From Pirellulales bacterium (lineage in GTDB: Bacteria; Planctomycetota; Planctomycetia; Pirellulales; JAICIG01), in assembly GCA_025927475.1 (NCBI GenBank), contig JAICLL010000028.1:1-49725 (forward strand): DNA of 49,725 nucleotides, read 5' to 3'. The notes under the pieces are model-generated. The model searched no databases and had not been told where the DNA came from. It saw nothing but the letters and a program-made list of their open reading frames with translations. Position 1 is the stretch's first letter, and each line of letters begins with the position of its first letter. Positions 9,079-18,145 of the stretch are shown here, in pieces. Position numbers and translations under genes: made by a program.

Positions 9079-10191
9079 ATGTCCAGCCGGTTTTGTGTGC
9101 GGGTGGTCGCGTGGTGTTCCATCGCAGCATTCGGCCAGGCTCTGTGCTGGCAGGCTGTATGCTGGCAGGCTGTATGCTGGCAGGCAGTATGCTGGCAGGC
9201 GGCCGGCGGGCAAGCGTTGGCCGACGAGCAGGCGGGCACTGCCGGTCAGCCGGCGGATTCGCCGCAGCCCACGGAGTCAGCTCAGCCCGCGGCGATTTTC
9301 AAGCAACTCGATACGAATGGCGACGGCCAGGTGACCAAGGGCGAGGCGCCCGCGGAACGCAAAAAGTTGTTTAAGCGGTTATTGCGCCGCGCTGACGCCA
9401 ACGGCGACGGCAAGCTGAGCGAGGCCGAATTTGTCGCGGGCATGAACGAAGACCGGCCGGATCTGCCGGCCGAAACGCCTGCCGGCGCGGGCGACCAATA
9501 CGCCAGGTTTGTCCAAGCGGACAGCGGCGAGGTTTTCAAACGGCTGGACGCCAACGGCGATGGCAAGGTCGAGCGGAGCGAGCTGCCCGAATCGCTGCGT
9601 GCCCGCTTTGAGCCCTTCATGGAGAGCTTCGACGTGGACCGCGACAAGGCACTCACCCGGGAAGAATTCGACAAGGGCCATGCGCTGCTGCGGGCGCAGG
9701 CAGGCGTCGGCCAGCCGGGCAAGCCAGATGCCGCGCAGCCCGCGCGTGCGGGCGGCGTGGCGGCGGCCTTGTTGCGATCTCTCGACAGTGACGGCGACGG
9801 CAACTTGTCGAAGGAAGAGATTGCGGCTTCTTCGGCCGCTCTGCTGGCGCTTGATCGCGACGGCGATGGCGCGTTGAATCGGCGCGAGCTGATGGCCGGT
9901 GCAAAGGCAACCGCCGCGGCCGACGGCAACGCCAAGAAGAAGAAAGCCCAGGCCAAGGCCGCGTCGCCGAAACTGCCCGACCCGCAGCGTTTGCTGGCTC
10001 GGCTGCGCAAAATGGACGTCAACGGCGATGGCAAGTGGAGCGAAAGCGAATTGCCGCCCTTTCTGAAGAAGCAATTCGCCAAGATCGACACCAACGGCGA
10101 CGGCTCGGTCGACGAAGACGAAGTGAAGCAGGCCCTCGAGGTCATGCGCCAGCGGGCCGAGAAGCGGGCGGCGAAGGCGGCCAAGCCCTAG
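9079..10191 (+). CDS. Exported EF-hand protein with eight calcium-binding loops
   Basis: The 370-residue protein carries eight EF-hand loops, including DTNGDGQVTKGE, DANGDGKLSEAE, DANGDGKVERSE, DVDRDKALTREE, DSDGDGNLSKEE, DRDGDGALNRRE, DVNGDGKWSESE and DTNGDGSVDEDE. It is likely to bind calcium outside the cytoplasm. The N-terminus is signal-like (RVVAWCSIAAFGQAL) but is followed by an odd fourfold repeat of Cys-Trp-Gln-Ala-Val/Ala at residues 23-42, encoded by a 15-bp tandem repeat. A Lys/Ala-rich linker sits near residues 275-300. The 3' end overlaps the convergent DUF6817-like gene by 50 bp. Specific function is unknown; EF-hand proteins of this style are abundant in planctomycetes. Confidence 0.85.
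   Translation: MSSRFCVRVVAWCSIAAFGQALCWQAVCWQAVCWQAVCWQAAGGQALADEQAGTAGQPADSPQPTESAQPAAIFKQLDTNGDGQVTKGEAPAERKKLFKRLLRRADANGDGKLSEAEFVAGMNEDRPDLPAETPAGAGDQYARFVQADSGEVFKRLDANGDGKVERSELPESLRARFEPFMESFDVDRDKALTREEFDKGHALLRAQAGVGQPGKPDAAQPARAGGVAAALLRSLDSDGDGNLSKEEIAASSAALLALDRDGDGALNRRELMAGAKATAAADGNAKKKKAQAKAASPKLPDPQRLLARLRKMDVNGDGKWSESELPPFLKKQFAKIDTNGDGSVDEDEVKQALEVMRQRAEKRAAKAAKP
9145..9204 (+). repeat. 15-bp tandem repeat, four units, inside a signal-peptide region
   Basis: Units begin at 9145, 9160, 9175 and 9190 with the core TGCTGGCAGGCTGTA. Unit 3 differs at one base and unit 4 diverges after 11 bases. Because the unit is 15 bp, it stays in frame and adds Cys-Trp-Gln-Ala-Val pentapeptides to the EF-hand protein. 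Confidence 0.9.
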
Positions 10192-10735
10192 CGGCGCCAT
10201 CGGGCGCCTGGGCGAACACGCGGTCGTAGGCTGCTTGCGCCACGCCGCCCAACCGCTGCGCCATGCGGCGGTAGGCGTCGAAGCGATAATCCCAATGGGC
10301 CGAGCGGGCGACTTGCTCCAGCCAGTCGCAGAGATGGACGCGCACCAGGTCGTCGAAGTCGTGGCGCGATAGCTCCATCGTTTCGCCCGTCTCGCGGTTG
10401 CGAATGCGGAATGGCCCATCCGATTCCAGCAGCGCGTCAAACGTCGCGCGGTCCATCAGGCAGTTGACATACGCCAGCCGTTCCGCCCGTTCTCCGATCA
10501 ACGACTGAACCTCTTCGCGGCGGTCAAGCGGCAGCGACCAGCGGCGGAACAGTTCGGTGCCGTAAATGGCATGGAACAATCCGGCTCGGCAGACATCGCG
10601 CCCGCAGCCCCAGACTTCCAGGTCGCGAAAGACGCCAACCAGGTGCGCGAGAAAGCCTTTGGCTCCCGAATGCGGGACGTCTTCAATGCCCAATCCACGC
10701 AAAAAATCGAACATCGAGCGATCAGCGGGATCCAT
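10142..10735 (-). CDS. DUF6817-like protein
   Basis: The 197-residue soluble protein has the pattern GAKGFLAHLVGVFRDLEVWG followed by CRAGLFHAIYGTELF, which I recall as the DUF6817 domain, an HD-domain-like fold (the conserved His-x-x-x-Gly and HAIYG patterns suggest metal binding). Enzymatic function is unknown. The start is supported by the Shine-Dalgarno AGGAG 8 bases upstream of the ATG. The last 50 bp overlap the end of the EF-hand gene on the opposite strand. Confidence 0.7.
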   Translation of the reverse strand: MDPADRSMFDFLRGLGIEDVPHSGAKGFLAHLVGVFRDLEVWGCGRDVCRAGLFHAIYGTELFRRWSLPLDRREEVQSLIGERAERLAYVNCLMDRATFDALLESDGPFRIRNRETGETMELSRHDFDDLVRVHLCDWLEQVARSAHWDYRFDAYRRMAQRLGGVAQAAYDRVFAQAPDGAARAWPPSPPASRPAGA

Positions 10736-10928
10736 GGTCGTTTCTCCTGGTTGATGCTCCGCGTCCTATTGGACCGGACCCCGTCGTTTTAACGACATTT
10801 CTCAACGTCTGCCATCGGCGCGCATCGAAGGGAACCGAAAATTCGGGCCGCCGGCGCCTCACGGTTACTTTTTCGCAAGGCGCGGTACGCAACCTGCTGG
10901 CCTATGTCGGGCGAAGGGAGACGCCACT

Positions 10929-11291
10929 ATGGTTCCACAACGGAGAATCGACGAGCAGCACGATGCGATATGGCGGATGTCGGACGAGCTTTGGAATCGG
11001 GTGTATCCGATATTGCTCGAATCGTGTCCGCCGCGCAAAGGCCCCGGTCGCAAGCCCGCCGACTGGCGCCGCGTGCTCAACGGCATTGTCTTTCGATTGC
11101 GGACGGGCTGTCATTGGAACAAGCTGCCGCCCGAGTTTGGCGACGACAGCACGATCCACCGCTGGTATCAGCGTTGGACGCGCAGTGGTCTGATGCCGCG
11201 CATCTTGTCCGAGCTGCAATCGGAGTGCGGCGACTTGACGGAGGCGGAGCTCGAATCGTTCGCCCATACGACGGCGGAGCGCTGCGGGTAG
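10929..11291 (+). pseudogene. IS5-family transposase N-terminal fragment (DUF4096)
   Basis: The 120-residue frame begins MVPQRRIDEQHDAIWRMSDE and contains RRVLNGIVFRLRTGCHWNKL followed by a DDSTIHRWYQRWTRSGL block, the N-terminal domain of IS5-type transposases. After about residue 95 the similarity breaks down (LSELQSECGDLTEAE) and the frame stops. No DDE catalytic domain follows in any frame before hpnH, and I see no terminal inverted repeats. It is a stub of a lost insertion sequence. Confidence 0.75.
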
Positions 11292-11367
11292 CCAGCATTC
11301 GAGAGGCGGGTGTCGGGGACTGATCGCAGCATCCTACTTTTTCTGCGATGCGCCGCGAGGCCGGCAT

Positions 11368-11395
11368 TTGAGAAAACAAGAATCTCTGGTACGGT
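11368..11395 (+). promoter_or_regulatory. Candidate promoter upstream of hpnH
   Basis: TTGAGA (11368-11373), a 16-bp spacer and TACGGT (11390-11395) form a possible sigma70-type promoter 37 bp before the hpnH ATG. The -35 is good and the -10 weak. TACGGT occurs twice in tandem. Confidence 0.3.
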
Positions 11396-11431
11396 ACGGT
11401 GTCGCGTGAAACACCCGAAGCTGCCCCAACC

Positions 11432-12550
11432 ATGGCCGTACCTCTCTCGCAAATGTGGACCGTGGCCAGCTACGTGCTGCGTCAGAAATGGCGCGGCGTG
11501 GAGCGCTACCCACTGGTCCTGATGCTCGAGCCGCTCTTCCGTTGCAATCTGGCGTGCGCGGGCTGCGGCAAAATTCAGTTTCCGGTCGACGTGCTGCGCC
11601 GTCATCTTTCGCCGGAAGAGTGTTTTCGAGCGGTCGACGAGTGCGGCGCGCCAATGGTCTCCATTCCCGGCGGCGAGCCCCTGCTGCACCCGCAAATGCC
11701 CGAAATCGTAGCGGGCCTGGTTGAGCGAAAGAAGTACATCTATCTTTGCACCAACGCGCTGAAGCTCGAGGAGTGCCTGCCTCGGTTTCGTCCTTCGAAG
11801 TATTTATTGTTTTCGGTCCACCTGGACGGCCCAGGCGAGGTGCACGATCGGGCCGTCTGCCGCGAGGGCGTCTATGATGTGGCGGTGCAAGCGATCAAGG
11901 CAGCCATCGCGGCGGGCTTTCGCGTGACGACCAACAGCACGCTGTTTGACGACGCCGATCCCCAGCGGCTGCGCGAGTTTTTCGACACGCTGATGGACCT
12001 GGGCGTCGAAGGCATGATGATTTCGCCGGGTTACAGCTATGAAAAAGCCCCCGATCAGCAGCATTTCTTGAAAACTGAGCAGACGCGGCGACTGTTTTTC
12101 CGTCTGTTGTCGAATCCCAAGCGGCGATGGCGGTTCAATCAGTCGCCGTTGTTTCTGGAATTCCTGAAAGGGCAGTTCGATTTGGAATGCACGCCCTGGG
12201 GCAATCCGACGTACAACTTGTTTGGTTGGCAGAAGCCATGCTATTTGTTGGGCGAGGGCTACGCGGCGACGTTCCAAGAGCTTTTAGACACCACCGATTG
12301 GGCGGCCTATGGCCGCCGCAGCGGCAACCCCAAATGCCGCGACTGCATGGTGCATTGCGGCTATGAACCGACGGCGGTGCGCGAAACTTTTGGGTCGCTG
12401 CGGGGCTTTTTCAAAACCGCCCGGCTGACCACTCTGGGACCGCGGCGCGTCAGCGAAGCGCAGCTCGCCGCCGCCGCGCCGGTTGGCGCCGGCGGGGTCG
12501 ATGCTCCGGAAACGCCGCGACGGGCGGTCCATGAGTTGCCCGTGCTGTAA
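11432..12550 (+). CDS. hpnH: Adenosyl-hopene transferase HpnH (radical SAM)
   Basis: HpnH adds the 5'-deoxyadenosyl group of SAM to diploptene, the first step in making extended bacteriohopanepolyol lipids. The 372-residue protein has the family's N-terminus ([20 protein letters not shown]), the radical-SAM cluster ligands C38-x3-C42-x2-C45 in RCNLACAGC, and the SAM-binding [11 protein letters not shown] block. The C-terminal half holds the family pattern [19 protein letters not shown] and the additional cysteines CRDCMVHCG. The start is set by the match to the family N-terminus; an upstream GTG in frame adds 11 residues without similarity. No squalene-hopene cyclase is in the window, so the rest of the pathway must lie elsewhere. 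The next gene starts 18 bp downstream. Confidence 0.93.
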   Translation: MAVPLSQMWTVASYVLRQKWRGVERYPLVLMLEPLFRCNLACAGCGKIQFPVDVLRRHLSPEECFRAVDECGAPMVSIPGGEPLLHPQMPEIVAGLVERKKYIYLCTNALKLEECLPRFRPSKYLLFSVHLDGPGEVHDRAVCREGVYDVAVQAIKAAIAAGFRVTTNSTLFDDADPQRLREFFDTLMDLGVEGMMISPGYSYEKAPDQQHFLKTEQTRRLFFRLLSNPKRRWRFNQSPLFLEFLKGQFDLECTPWGNPTYNLFGWQKPCYLLGEGYAATFQELLDTTDWAAYGRRSGNPKCRDCMVHCGYEPTAVRETFGSLRGFFKTARLTTLGPRRVSEAQLAAAAPVGAGGVDAPETPRRAVHELPVL

Positions 12551-12567
12551 CCCGAGCGGACGTGGGA

Positions 12568-12912
12568 ATGTCGAAACGCGCCAAAAAGCGAAAGCGAGCA
12601 CCGGCCGCGGGCGACCCGCGCAGCATCGAGGCGCTCACCATCGGCTGGATGCTGATGGTGGTCACCACGCTGGTGTGCGAATTGAGCTTCGCGGGCGTCC
12701 GGCTGAGCAATCCGCCTCTCGATTCGCCCTTGATGGTTCTCTCGAACCTGTTCCTGTTTGCCGCATTGGTGATTGGGGTGCTGGCGTTGCTGGTGACGCC
12801 GGTGGTGCTGCGCGGCCGGCGGGTGCCGCCGCCGCAGGGAATTACCGTGTTGGCGGTGGTGGTTGGTCTGGCGCCGGTGGCCCTGGTCGTTCTTGAGATT
12901 CTGCGGCCATGA
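12568..12912 (+). CDS. Small membrane protein of unknown function
   Basis: The 114-residue product has a Lys/Arg-rich N-terminus (MSKRAKKRKRAPAA) and three hydrophobic segments (about residues 28-45, 58-80 and 92-110), suggesting a small inner-membrane protein. It is placed between hpnH and lutB on the same strand and overlaps the lutB start by 4 bp (ATGA), so it is probably co-transcribed with them. I recognise no family. Confidence 0.65.
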   Translation: MSKRAKKRKRAPAAGDPRSIEALTIGWMLMVVTTLVCELSFAGVRLSNPPLDSPLMVLSNLFLFAALVIGVLALLVTPVVLRGRRVPPPQGITVLAVVVGLAPVALVVLEILRP

Positions 12913-14408
12913 GCACCCGCTACGCCCGGCATGAACACCACGAGTTTCTGGCAGCCAGCGCCGAGGCCCTGGCCGACGCCAGCCTGCAATTGGCCTTGGT
13001 GCAGCTCGGCGATACGTTGGGGCAACGAAATCGCGAGGCGTTCGCGGCGCTGCCCGACGCCGACGCTTTGCGCCAGCGAGCGCGGGCCATCAAAGATGCC
13101 GCGCTGGCCAACCTCGACGAGCATCTGGAGACCCTTCACTCGAGTGTGGAGCGTCAGGGGGGCCACGTCTACTATGCCGGCGACGCGGCCGACGCACGGC
13201 AGATTGTGCTCGACATTCTGCGCATGCGCGGCGCCCAGCGGGTGGTCAAATCGAAGTCGATGACCAGCGAAGAAATTCACCTCAACGCCGCCTTGGCCGC
13301 CGAACAGATTGAAGCCGTCGAGACCGACTTTGGCGAATACATCATTCAAGTGGCCGGCGAGCGTCCCTCGCACCTCGTCGCGCCGGCCATTCATTTACGC
13401 ACGCCGCAGGTGGCCGAACTGCTCAGCCGCGACGCGGGCAAGTCGCTGCCGGCCGACGCCGAAGAATTGGCGGCTTACGCCCGACGCCGGCTCCGCGCCG
13501 AATTCGCCCGGGCCGACGCCGGGATTACCGGGGCCAACTTTCTGGTGGCCGAGACGGGCACCCTGGTGCTGGTCTCCAACGAAGGCAACATCCGCCTGAC
13601 CACGTCGTTGCCGCGCATCCATATTGCGATCGCCGGCATCGAGAAAGTGATTCCGCGCTTGGCCGACGTGCCGGTGTTCCTGAAAGTGCTGGCTCGGGCC
13701 GCCACCGGTCAAAAGCTGTCGATTTACACCTCGTTGGTTACCGGGCCACGCCGGCCGGGCGAGCTCGATGGCCCCGAAGAATTTCACCTGGTGCTACTCG
13801 ACAATGGCCGCTCGCGCATCTTGGCCGGCCCGCTGCGCGAAAGCCTGTTCTGCATTCGTTGCGGAGCGTGTCTGAATGCCTGTCCGATTTTTCGCAACGT
13901 GGGCGGGCATGCCTATGGCGGCGTCTATGCCGGGCCGATCGGCGCGGTGCTGACGCCGCTGTATGACGGCCTGGCGGCCAATGAGCATCTGCCGCACGCC
14001 TCGAGCCTGTGCGGAGCCTGCCAAGCCGCCTGTCCCGTGAAAATCGCCATCCCGGAGATGCTTATTCAGCTACGCGAGCAACTGCACCACGAGCCGGGCA
14101 AGCTCGGCTTCGCCGAGTCGCTGGCCTATCGGCTGTGGTCGGTGGTGATGCGGCATCCGAGTCTCTATCGCGGAGCTACCTGGCTGGCCACGCGGTTGGG
14201 CCGGTTACTCCTTCGGTCATCGGGCGGCGATGAACCGCGCTGGCTGCGTCGACTGCCCGGAGGGCTGCACGGCTGGACGGCAAGCCGCGACTTTCCCGCC
14301 CCCGCTCGCCAGCGCTTTCGCGATCAATGGTCCCCAAGCGAGATCTCCACGAGATCACCCAGTTCATCAAAACCGGCGGAGGACCGAACGCCTCATGAAG
14401 CCGGCTGA
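12909..14408 (+). CDS. lutB: LutB-like iron-sulfur oxidoreductase (LUD domain)
   Basis: The 499-residue protein matches LutB/YkgF, the iron-sulfur subunit of the LutABC L-lactate oxidation complex. A LUD (DUF162) domain occupies roughly residues 60-300. Two [4Fe-4S] ferredoxin-type motifs follow: C-x2-C-x2-C-x3-C in CIRCGACLNACPIF and CGACQAACP. A C-terminal tail (FPAPARQRFRDQW) is typical of the family. Neither lutA nor lutC is adjacent, so the substrate may not be lactate, or the partners are elsewhere. The start overlaps the upstream small membrane protein by 4 bp. Confidence 0.87.
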   Translation: MSTRYARHEHHEFLAASAEALADASLQLALVQLGDTLGQRNREAFAALPDADALRQRARAIKDAALANLDEHLETLHSSVERQGGHVYYAGDAADARQIVLDILRMRGAQRVVKSKSMTSEEIHLNAALAAEQIEAVETDFGEYIIQVAGERPSHLVAPAIHLRTPQVAELLSRDAGKSLPADAEELAAYARRRLRAEFARADAGITGANFLVAETGTLVLVSNEGNIRLTTSLPRIHIAIAGIEKVIPRLADVPVFLKVLARAATGQKLSIYTSLVTGPRRPGELDGPEEFHLVLLDNGRSRILAGPLRESLFCIRCGACLNACPIFRNVGGHAYGGVYAGPIGAVLTPLYDGLAANEHLPHASSLCGACQAACPVKIAIPEMLIQLREQLHHEPGKLGFAESLAYRLWSVVMRHPSLYRGATWLATRLGRLLLRSSGGDEPRWLRRLPGGLHGWTASRDFPAPARQRFRDQWSPSEISTRSPSSSKPAEDRTPHEAG

Positions 14409-14540
14409 CATGGCTTGGCGTTCAGGCCACAATTTCCGATCGTCGGGGCCGTCTGGGCGCGCGAATCGCTCTTGTCCCGGCGGCCGAAACGTGCGAAGTT
14501 GAAGGTCGCTGGACACAAGGACAAGGAGGGACTCGCGTTC

Positions 14541-17500
14541 ATGCACAATTTGCGCCGATACGCTTGGAGCGCAGTCATCGTGGCATTGCCCCTGGCGGGC
14601 GTGGCTAGAACCAGCCATGCGCAGCCCGTGACGGCCGAGGCGCCCGCGGCGGTCACCCCGCCTGCTCCAGAGCTCACGCCCGACGCCGTTCAAAAGCAGC
14701 TCGCCCAGGTCAATGCGGCCACCGATTTGGACGCCACGGCCAAAGCCTCGGCGATCGATTTCTATCAGAAGGCGCTGGCAGAGTTGGATCGCGCAGCCGC
14801 ACAGGCCACGCAAGCGGCTGCATTCAAAACCGCCGCTGAGCAAGCGCCCTCGGAGTTGCGGGTGGTGCGTCGAGCACTCGATGCGCCGGCAGATTCAGCG
14901 CCGCCGGAAGTCGATGCCGACACCTCACTGGCGGAATTCGAAACCGGCCTGGCTCAGGCACAAACCGAGTTGAACCAGGCGCAGGAAGATCTGACCCGGC
15001 TTGAAGCCGAACCGACCCGCCGTGCCGATCGCCGCCTGAAAATTCCGGCCCAGATTGACGAGGCCGGCAACAAGCTGGAAGACGTCAAAAAGCAACTGGG
15101 GGCGGCGCCTCCGGCCGACGAGCCGAAGGTCCTGACCGCCGCCCGGCAAGTTTTCCTGCGGGCGCGGCAGCAGGCGCTCACGCAAGAAATCGCCAGTTGC
15201 ACCAGCGAACTGGAAAGCTACAACGCCGAAGACGTGCTGCTGCCCAAGCGGCGCGATCTGGCTTTGCGCCAGGTGACGTTGAAAAAGCAACTGGTCGAGG
15301 CCTGGCAGAAGTTGATCCACAAACGCCGGCAGCAGGAAGCCGAAATCAAGCTCAACGAGGCCAAGCAAGAGAAGCAACACACCTGGCCCGAGCTGCGCGG
15401 CATTGCCTCGGAAAACGAAGAGCTGGCCAAACGCGCGGCAAAAATCGGCGATGAGATCGGCACCGTATCCAAGCGGGCGGTCGAATTCACCAATATGCTC
15501 GCCGAACTGGGCCGCGATTTCAAAGGCGTCACCGACAAGGTCGAGACGCTCGGGCTGGCGCCTCAGCTTGGGCCGTATTTGTTGCAGTTCCGCGTCGATT
15601 TGGCTCGCCGCCGCCAAAAGATCGAAGCCGAGCGACCTTCGCCGGACACCATTGACGACGCTCGCATGGAGCTGATGAGCCTCACCGATCAGCGCCGCAA
15701 GCTCAGCGACATCGATGCGCAAGCCGAGGAAGTGATGCACTCGCTCGATGCGTCGGCGAGCCGTGCTCCGCGGCCCAAGCTGGCCAAGAAGGTCCGCGAG
15801 CTATTGCAGAACCGCCGCGATTTGCTTGATTCGCTCACCACGGCGTACGAGCGATATATCCGCGAATTGGCCTCGCTGCTGGCGGCAGACAAACAGCTTT
15901 TCGACGAGATCAACCGGCAGAGTGAGTATATCGATGAAAACATTCTCTGGGTGCGCAGCACCAGCCGTCTGGGCCGCGCCGATCTGGCCCTGGCCAGCGA
16001 CGCGCTGCGCTGGTATGCGCAGCCCGATCGTTGGCTGACAGTCGGCCGCCGGCTGACGGCCGGCATGTTCGCCAATCCGCTGGCCACGATGGCCGCCCTG
16101 CTGCTTTTGGTCGGCCTGTTGGTTGGCCAGCGGCGGATGCGAGCACAGATCAAACGTCTCGGTGACCAGGCGGCGCGCGGCACCGCCGACGACATCAGCT
16201 TGACGTTGCGGGCGCTTTGCCTGACGCTGCTGATGGCCGCTCCCTGGCCGGTTTTGGTGGGCTATCTCGGTTGGACGCTCGACGGCGCGGCGGGGCGCTC
16301 CGAGCTGGCGAAAGCGCTCGCCCACGGATTGGGCTTCACGGCGGTGTTGCTGGCGTCGCTGGAGTTTCTGCGGCACGTGTGCCGCAGCCGCGGACTGGGT
16401 GCGGCCCACTTCGCCTGGCCCGAGCAAAGCATGCGGCTGGTGCGGAAACATCTGCGCTGGTTCATGCCGCTGGCCTTGCCGCTGGCCTTGGCCGCCGCCA
16501 CCACGCACGCCTTGGAAAACGACCGCTGGCATGGGCTCGAACGGCTGCTGTTCATGGCGGCCATGGCGCTGCTTTCGATTTTCTTGCATCGCGTGCTGCG
16601 GCCGGTCGGCGGCGTGCTTCACGAGTTCTTGGCGTATCGCCGCGGCGGCTGGCTCGATCGGCTGAATTATGTGGCGTTTCCCGTGACGGTTTGCGCGCCG
16701 CTGGCGTTGGCGTCGCTGGCGGGCTGGGGATATTACTACACCGCGCGGCAATTGGCCGGCCGCCTGCAGGCCACCGCCTGGCTGCTGGTGGCCTTTATGA
16801 TCACGGGCGCGTTGATTCTGCGCTGGTTGCTGATTCTGCGGCGGCGGTTGGCGATGCGGCAAGCGCGGCTTCGCCGGGCGGCGGCCCAGGCCGATATCCG
16901 CAGTCCCGAAGGCGGCGAGCTACCCGCCGTCTCGCAAACCGGCGAAGGAGAACTCGATCTCACCACCATCAACCAGCAAACGCGGCGGTTTGTGCAAACG
17001 GCCCTGGTGGTCGGCTTCGTGCTGGGGCTGTGGCTCATCTGGGCCGACGTGCTGCCGGCGCTGTCGTTTCTCAACAAGCCGCTTTGGCAGACGACTATGG
17101 ATGTCGTCGAAAAGGCGCCCGGCAACGACGGCACGACGCAGTGGATCACCACGTCGCGGATCACGTCGATCAACGTTTCGCATCTGCTGCTGGCGCTGCT
17201 GTTGGTGGCGCTGACGGTGGTCGCCACCCGCAACATTCCCGGCTTGCTCGAGATCGTGCTCTTGCAGCGATTGCCGCTCGAGCCGGCCACCCGCTACGCC
17301 GTCACCACGCTGTCGCGCTATGTGATTGCGGTGGCCGGTATGATCTGTGCTTGCCTGATGCTGGGCATCACCTGGTCGAAGGTGCACTGGCTGCTGGCGG
17401 CGATCAGCGTTGGCTTGGGCTTTGGCTTGCAGGAGATTTTCGCCAATTTTGTGTCGGGCTTGATCATCCTTTTCGAGCGACCGATACGCGTGGGCGATAT

Positions 17501-17975
17501 TGTAACGGTGGATGACATCTCGGGCATTGTCTCTCGAATTCGCATTCGCGCCACGATGATCACCGATTTCGACCGCAAGGAGCTGATTGTGCCCAACAAG
17601 GAATTCATCACCGGCCGAGTGTTGAATTGGACGCTCAGCGACCAGATGAACCGCGTGGTGGTGAACGTGGGCGTGGCCTATGGATCGGACATCGAGCGGG
17701 TGCGCGAGCTACTGCTGCAAATGGCGAATGACAACACGTATGTGCTAAAAGACCCCGCGCCAATGGCCACCTTCGAGGGATTTGGCGATAGCACTCTCAG
17801 CTTCGTCTTGCGTTGCTACCTGCCGAACCTCGACAACCGCTCATCGGTCATTCACGAATTGCACTCGAAGATTCACGACCGGTTCCGCGAAGAGAACATC
17901 GACATCGCATTCCCGCAGCTCGATTTGCACATTCGCAGTACGCCCGTGGCATTGTATCAGCGGCAGGCGGGGTAG
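14541..17975 (+). CDS. Large mechanosensitive ion channel, MscS/MscK type
   Basis: The 1144-residue protein is an MscK-like tension-gated channel that would release solutes on hypo-osmotic shock. It starts with a signal peptide (MHNLRRYAWSAVIVALPLAG) set by the Shine-Dalgarno AAGGAGGG at 14523. A long, charged, helical periplasmic region (about residues 45-480) contains coiled-coil-like stretches. Roughly ten membrane segments follow from about 500 to 930. The C-terminal MscS domain holds the pore-helix region GLGFGLQEIFANFVSGLII and the beta-domain FERPIRVGDIVTVDDISGIV. A Pro/Ala-rich start and an insertion near residue 850 are variable features. It lies 132 bp after lutB. Confidence 0.92.
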   Translation: MHNLRRYAWSAVIVALPLAGVARTSHAQPVTAEAPAAVTPPAPELTPDAVQKQLAQVNAATDLDATAKASAIDFYQKALAELDRAAAQATQAAAFKTAAEQAPSELRVVRRALDAPADSAPPEVDADTSLAEFETGLAQAQTELNQAQEDLTRLEAEPTRRADRRLKIPAQIDEAGNKLEDVKKQLGAAPPADEPKVLTAARQVFLRARQQALTQEIASCTSELESYNAEDVLLPKRRDLALRQVTLKKQLVEAWQKLIHKRRQQEAEIKLNEAKQEKQHTWPELRGIASENEELAKRAAKIGDEIGTVSKRAVEFTNMLAELGRDFKGVTDKVETLGLAPQLGPYLLQFRVDLARRRQKIEAERPSPDTIDDARMELMSLTDQRRKLSDIDAQAEEVMHSLDASASRAPRPKLAKKVRELLQNRRDLLDSLTTAYERYIRELASLLAADKQLFDEINRQSEYIDENILWVRSTSRLGRADLALASDALRWYAQPDRWLTVGRRLTAGMFANPLATMAALLLLVGLLVGQRRMRAQIKRLGDQAARGTADDISLTLRALCLTLLMAAPWPVLVGYLGWTLDGAAGRSELAKALAHGLGFTAVLLASLEFLRHVCRSRGLGAAHFAWPEQSMRLVRKHLRWFMPLALPLALAAATTHALENDRWHGLERLLFMAAMALLSIFLHRVLRPVGGVLHEFLAYRRGGWLDRLNYVAFPVTVCAPLALASLAGWGYYYTARQLAGRLQATAWLLVAFMITGALILRWLLILRRRLAMRQARLRRAAAQADIRSPEGGELPAVSQTGEGELDLTTINQQTRRFVQTALVVGFVLGLWLIWADVLPALSFLNKPLWQTTMDVVEKAPGNDGTTQWITTSRITSINVSHLLLALLLVALTVVATRNIPGLLEIVLLQRLPLEPATRYAVTTLSRYVIAVAGMICACLMLGITWSKVHWLLAAISVGLGFGLQEIFANFVSGLIILFERPIRVGDIVTVDDISGIVSRIRIRATMITDFDRKELIVPNKEFITGRVLNWTLSDQMNRVVVNVGVAYGSDIERVRELLLQMANDNTYVLKDPAPMATFEGFGDSTLSFVLRCYLPNLDNRSSVIHELHSKIHDRFREENIDIAFPQLDLHIRSTPVALYQRQAG

Positions 17976-18010
17976 TGAGGAGTTGGGGACTGGAGGCTGG
18001 GGATTGGGTT

Positions 18011-18041
18011 GGTGGGACTCGCTGCGCTCGGCCCATCCTAC
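18011..18041 (+). repeat. Single arm of the dispersed repeat seen at 3575-3678
   Basis: The sequence around GTGGGACTCGCTGCGCTCGG matches the right arm at 3648-3677 with one change (CCCATCC for CCCACCC). It sits between the MscS and DapA-family genes, after a G-rich tract, and has no partner arm nearby. Confidence 0.7.
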
Positions 18042-18145
18042 AGGCCTTTTGCGGTGAATTGATCTCCAGCCTATCGCAGGCCGCGGCCGCCGTCTAAAAT
18101 GTGCGAAGTACACTCGGCGGACTTAGCAGGCGTGGAGGCAACGGC

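Noticed and set aside
8640..9239. A 199-codon minus-strand frame in the 8.4-9.1 kb gap
   Set aside because: Its N-terminus is the antisense of the tandem repeat in the EF-hand gene, it has no ribosome site and no domain. The gap is better described as non-coding.
16217..17515. A 432-codon plus-strand frame overlapping the MscS gene
   Set aside because: It is a shadow frame of the channel gene, Arg/Ala/Gly-rich with no family similarity. The overlapping frame contains the recognisable MscS domain.
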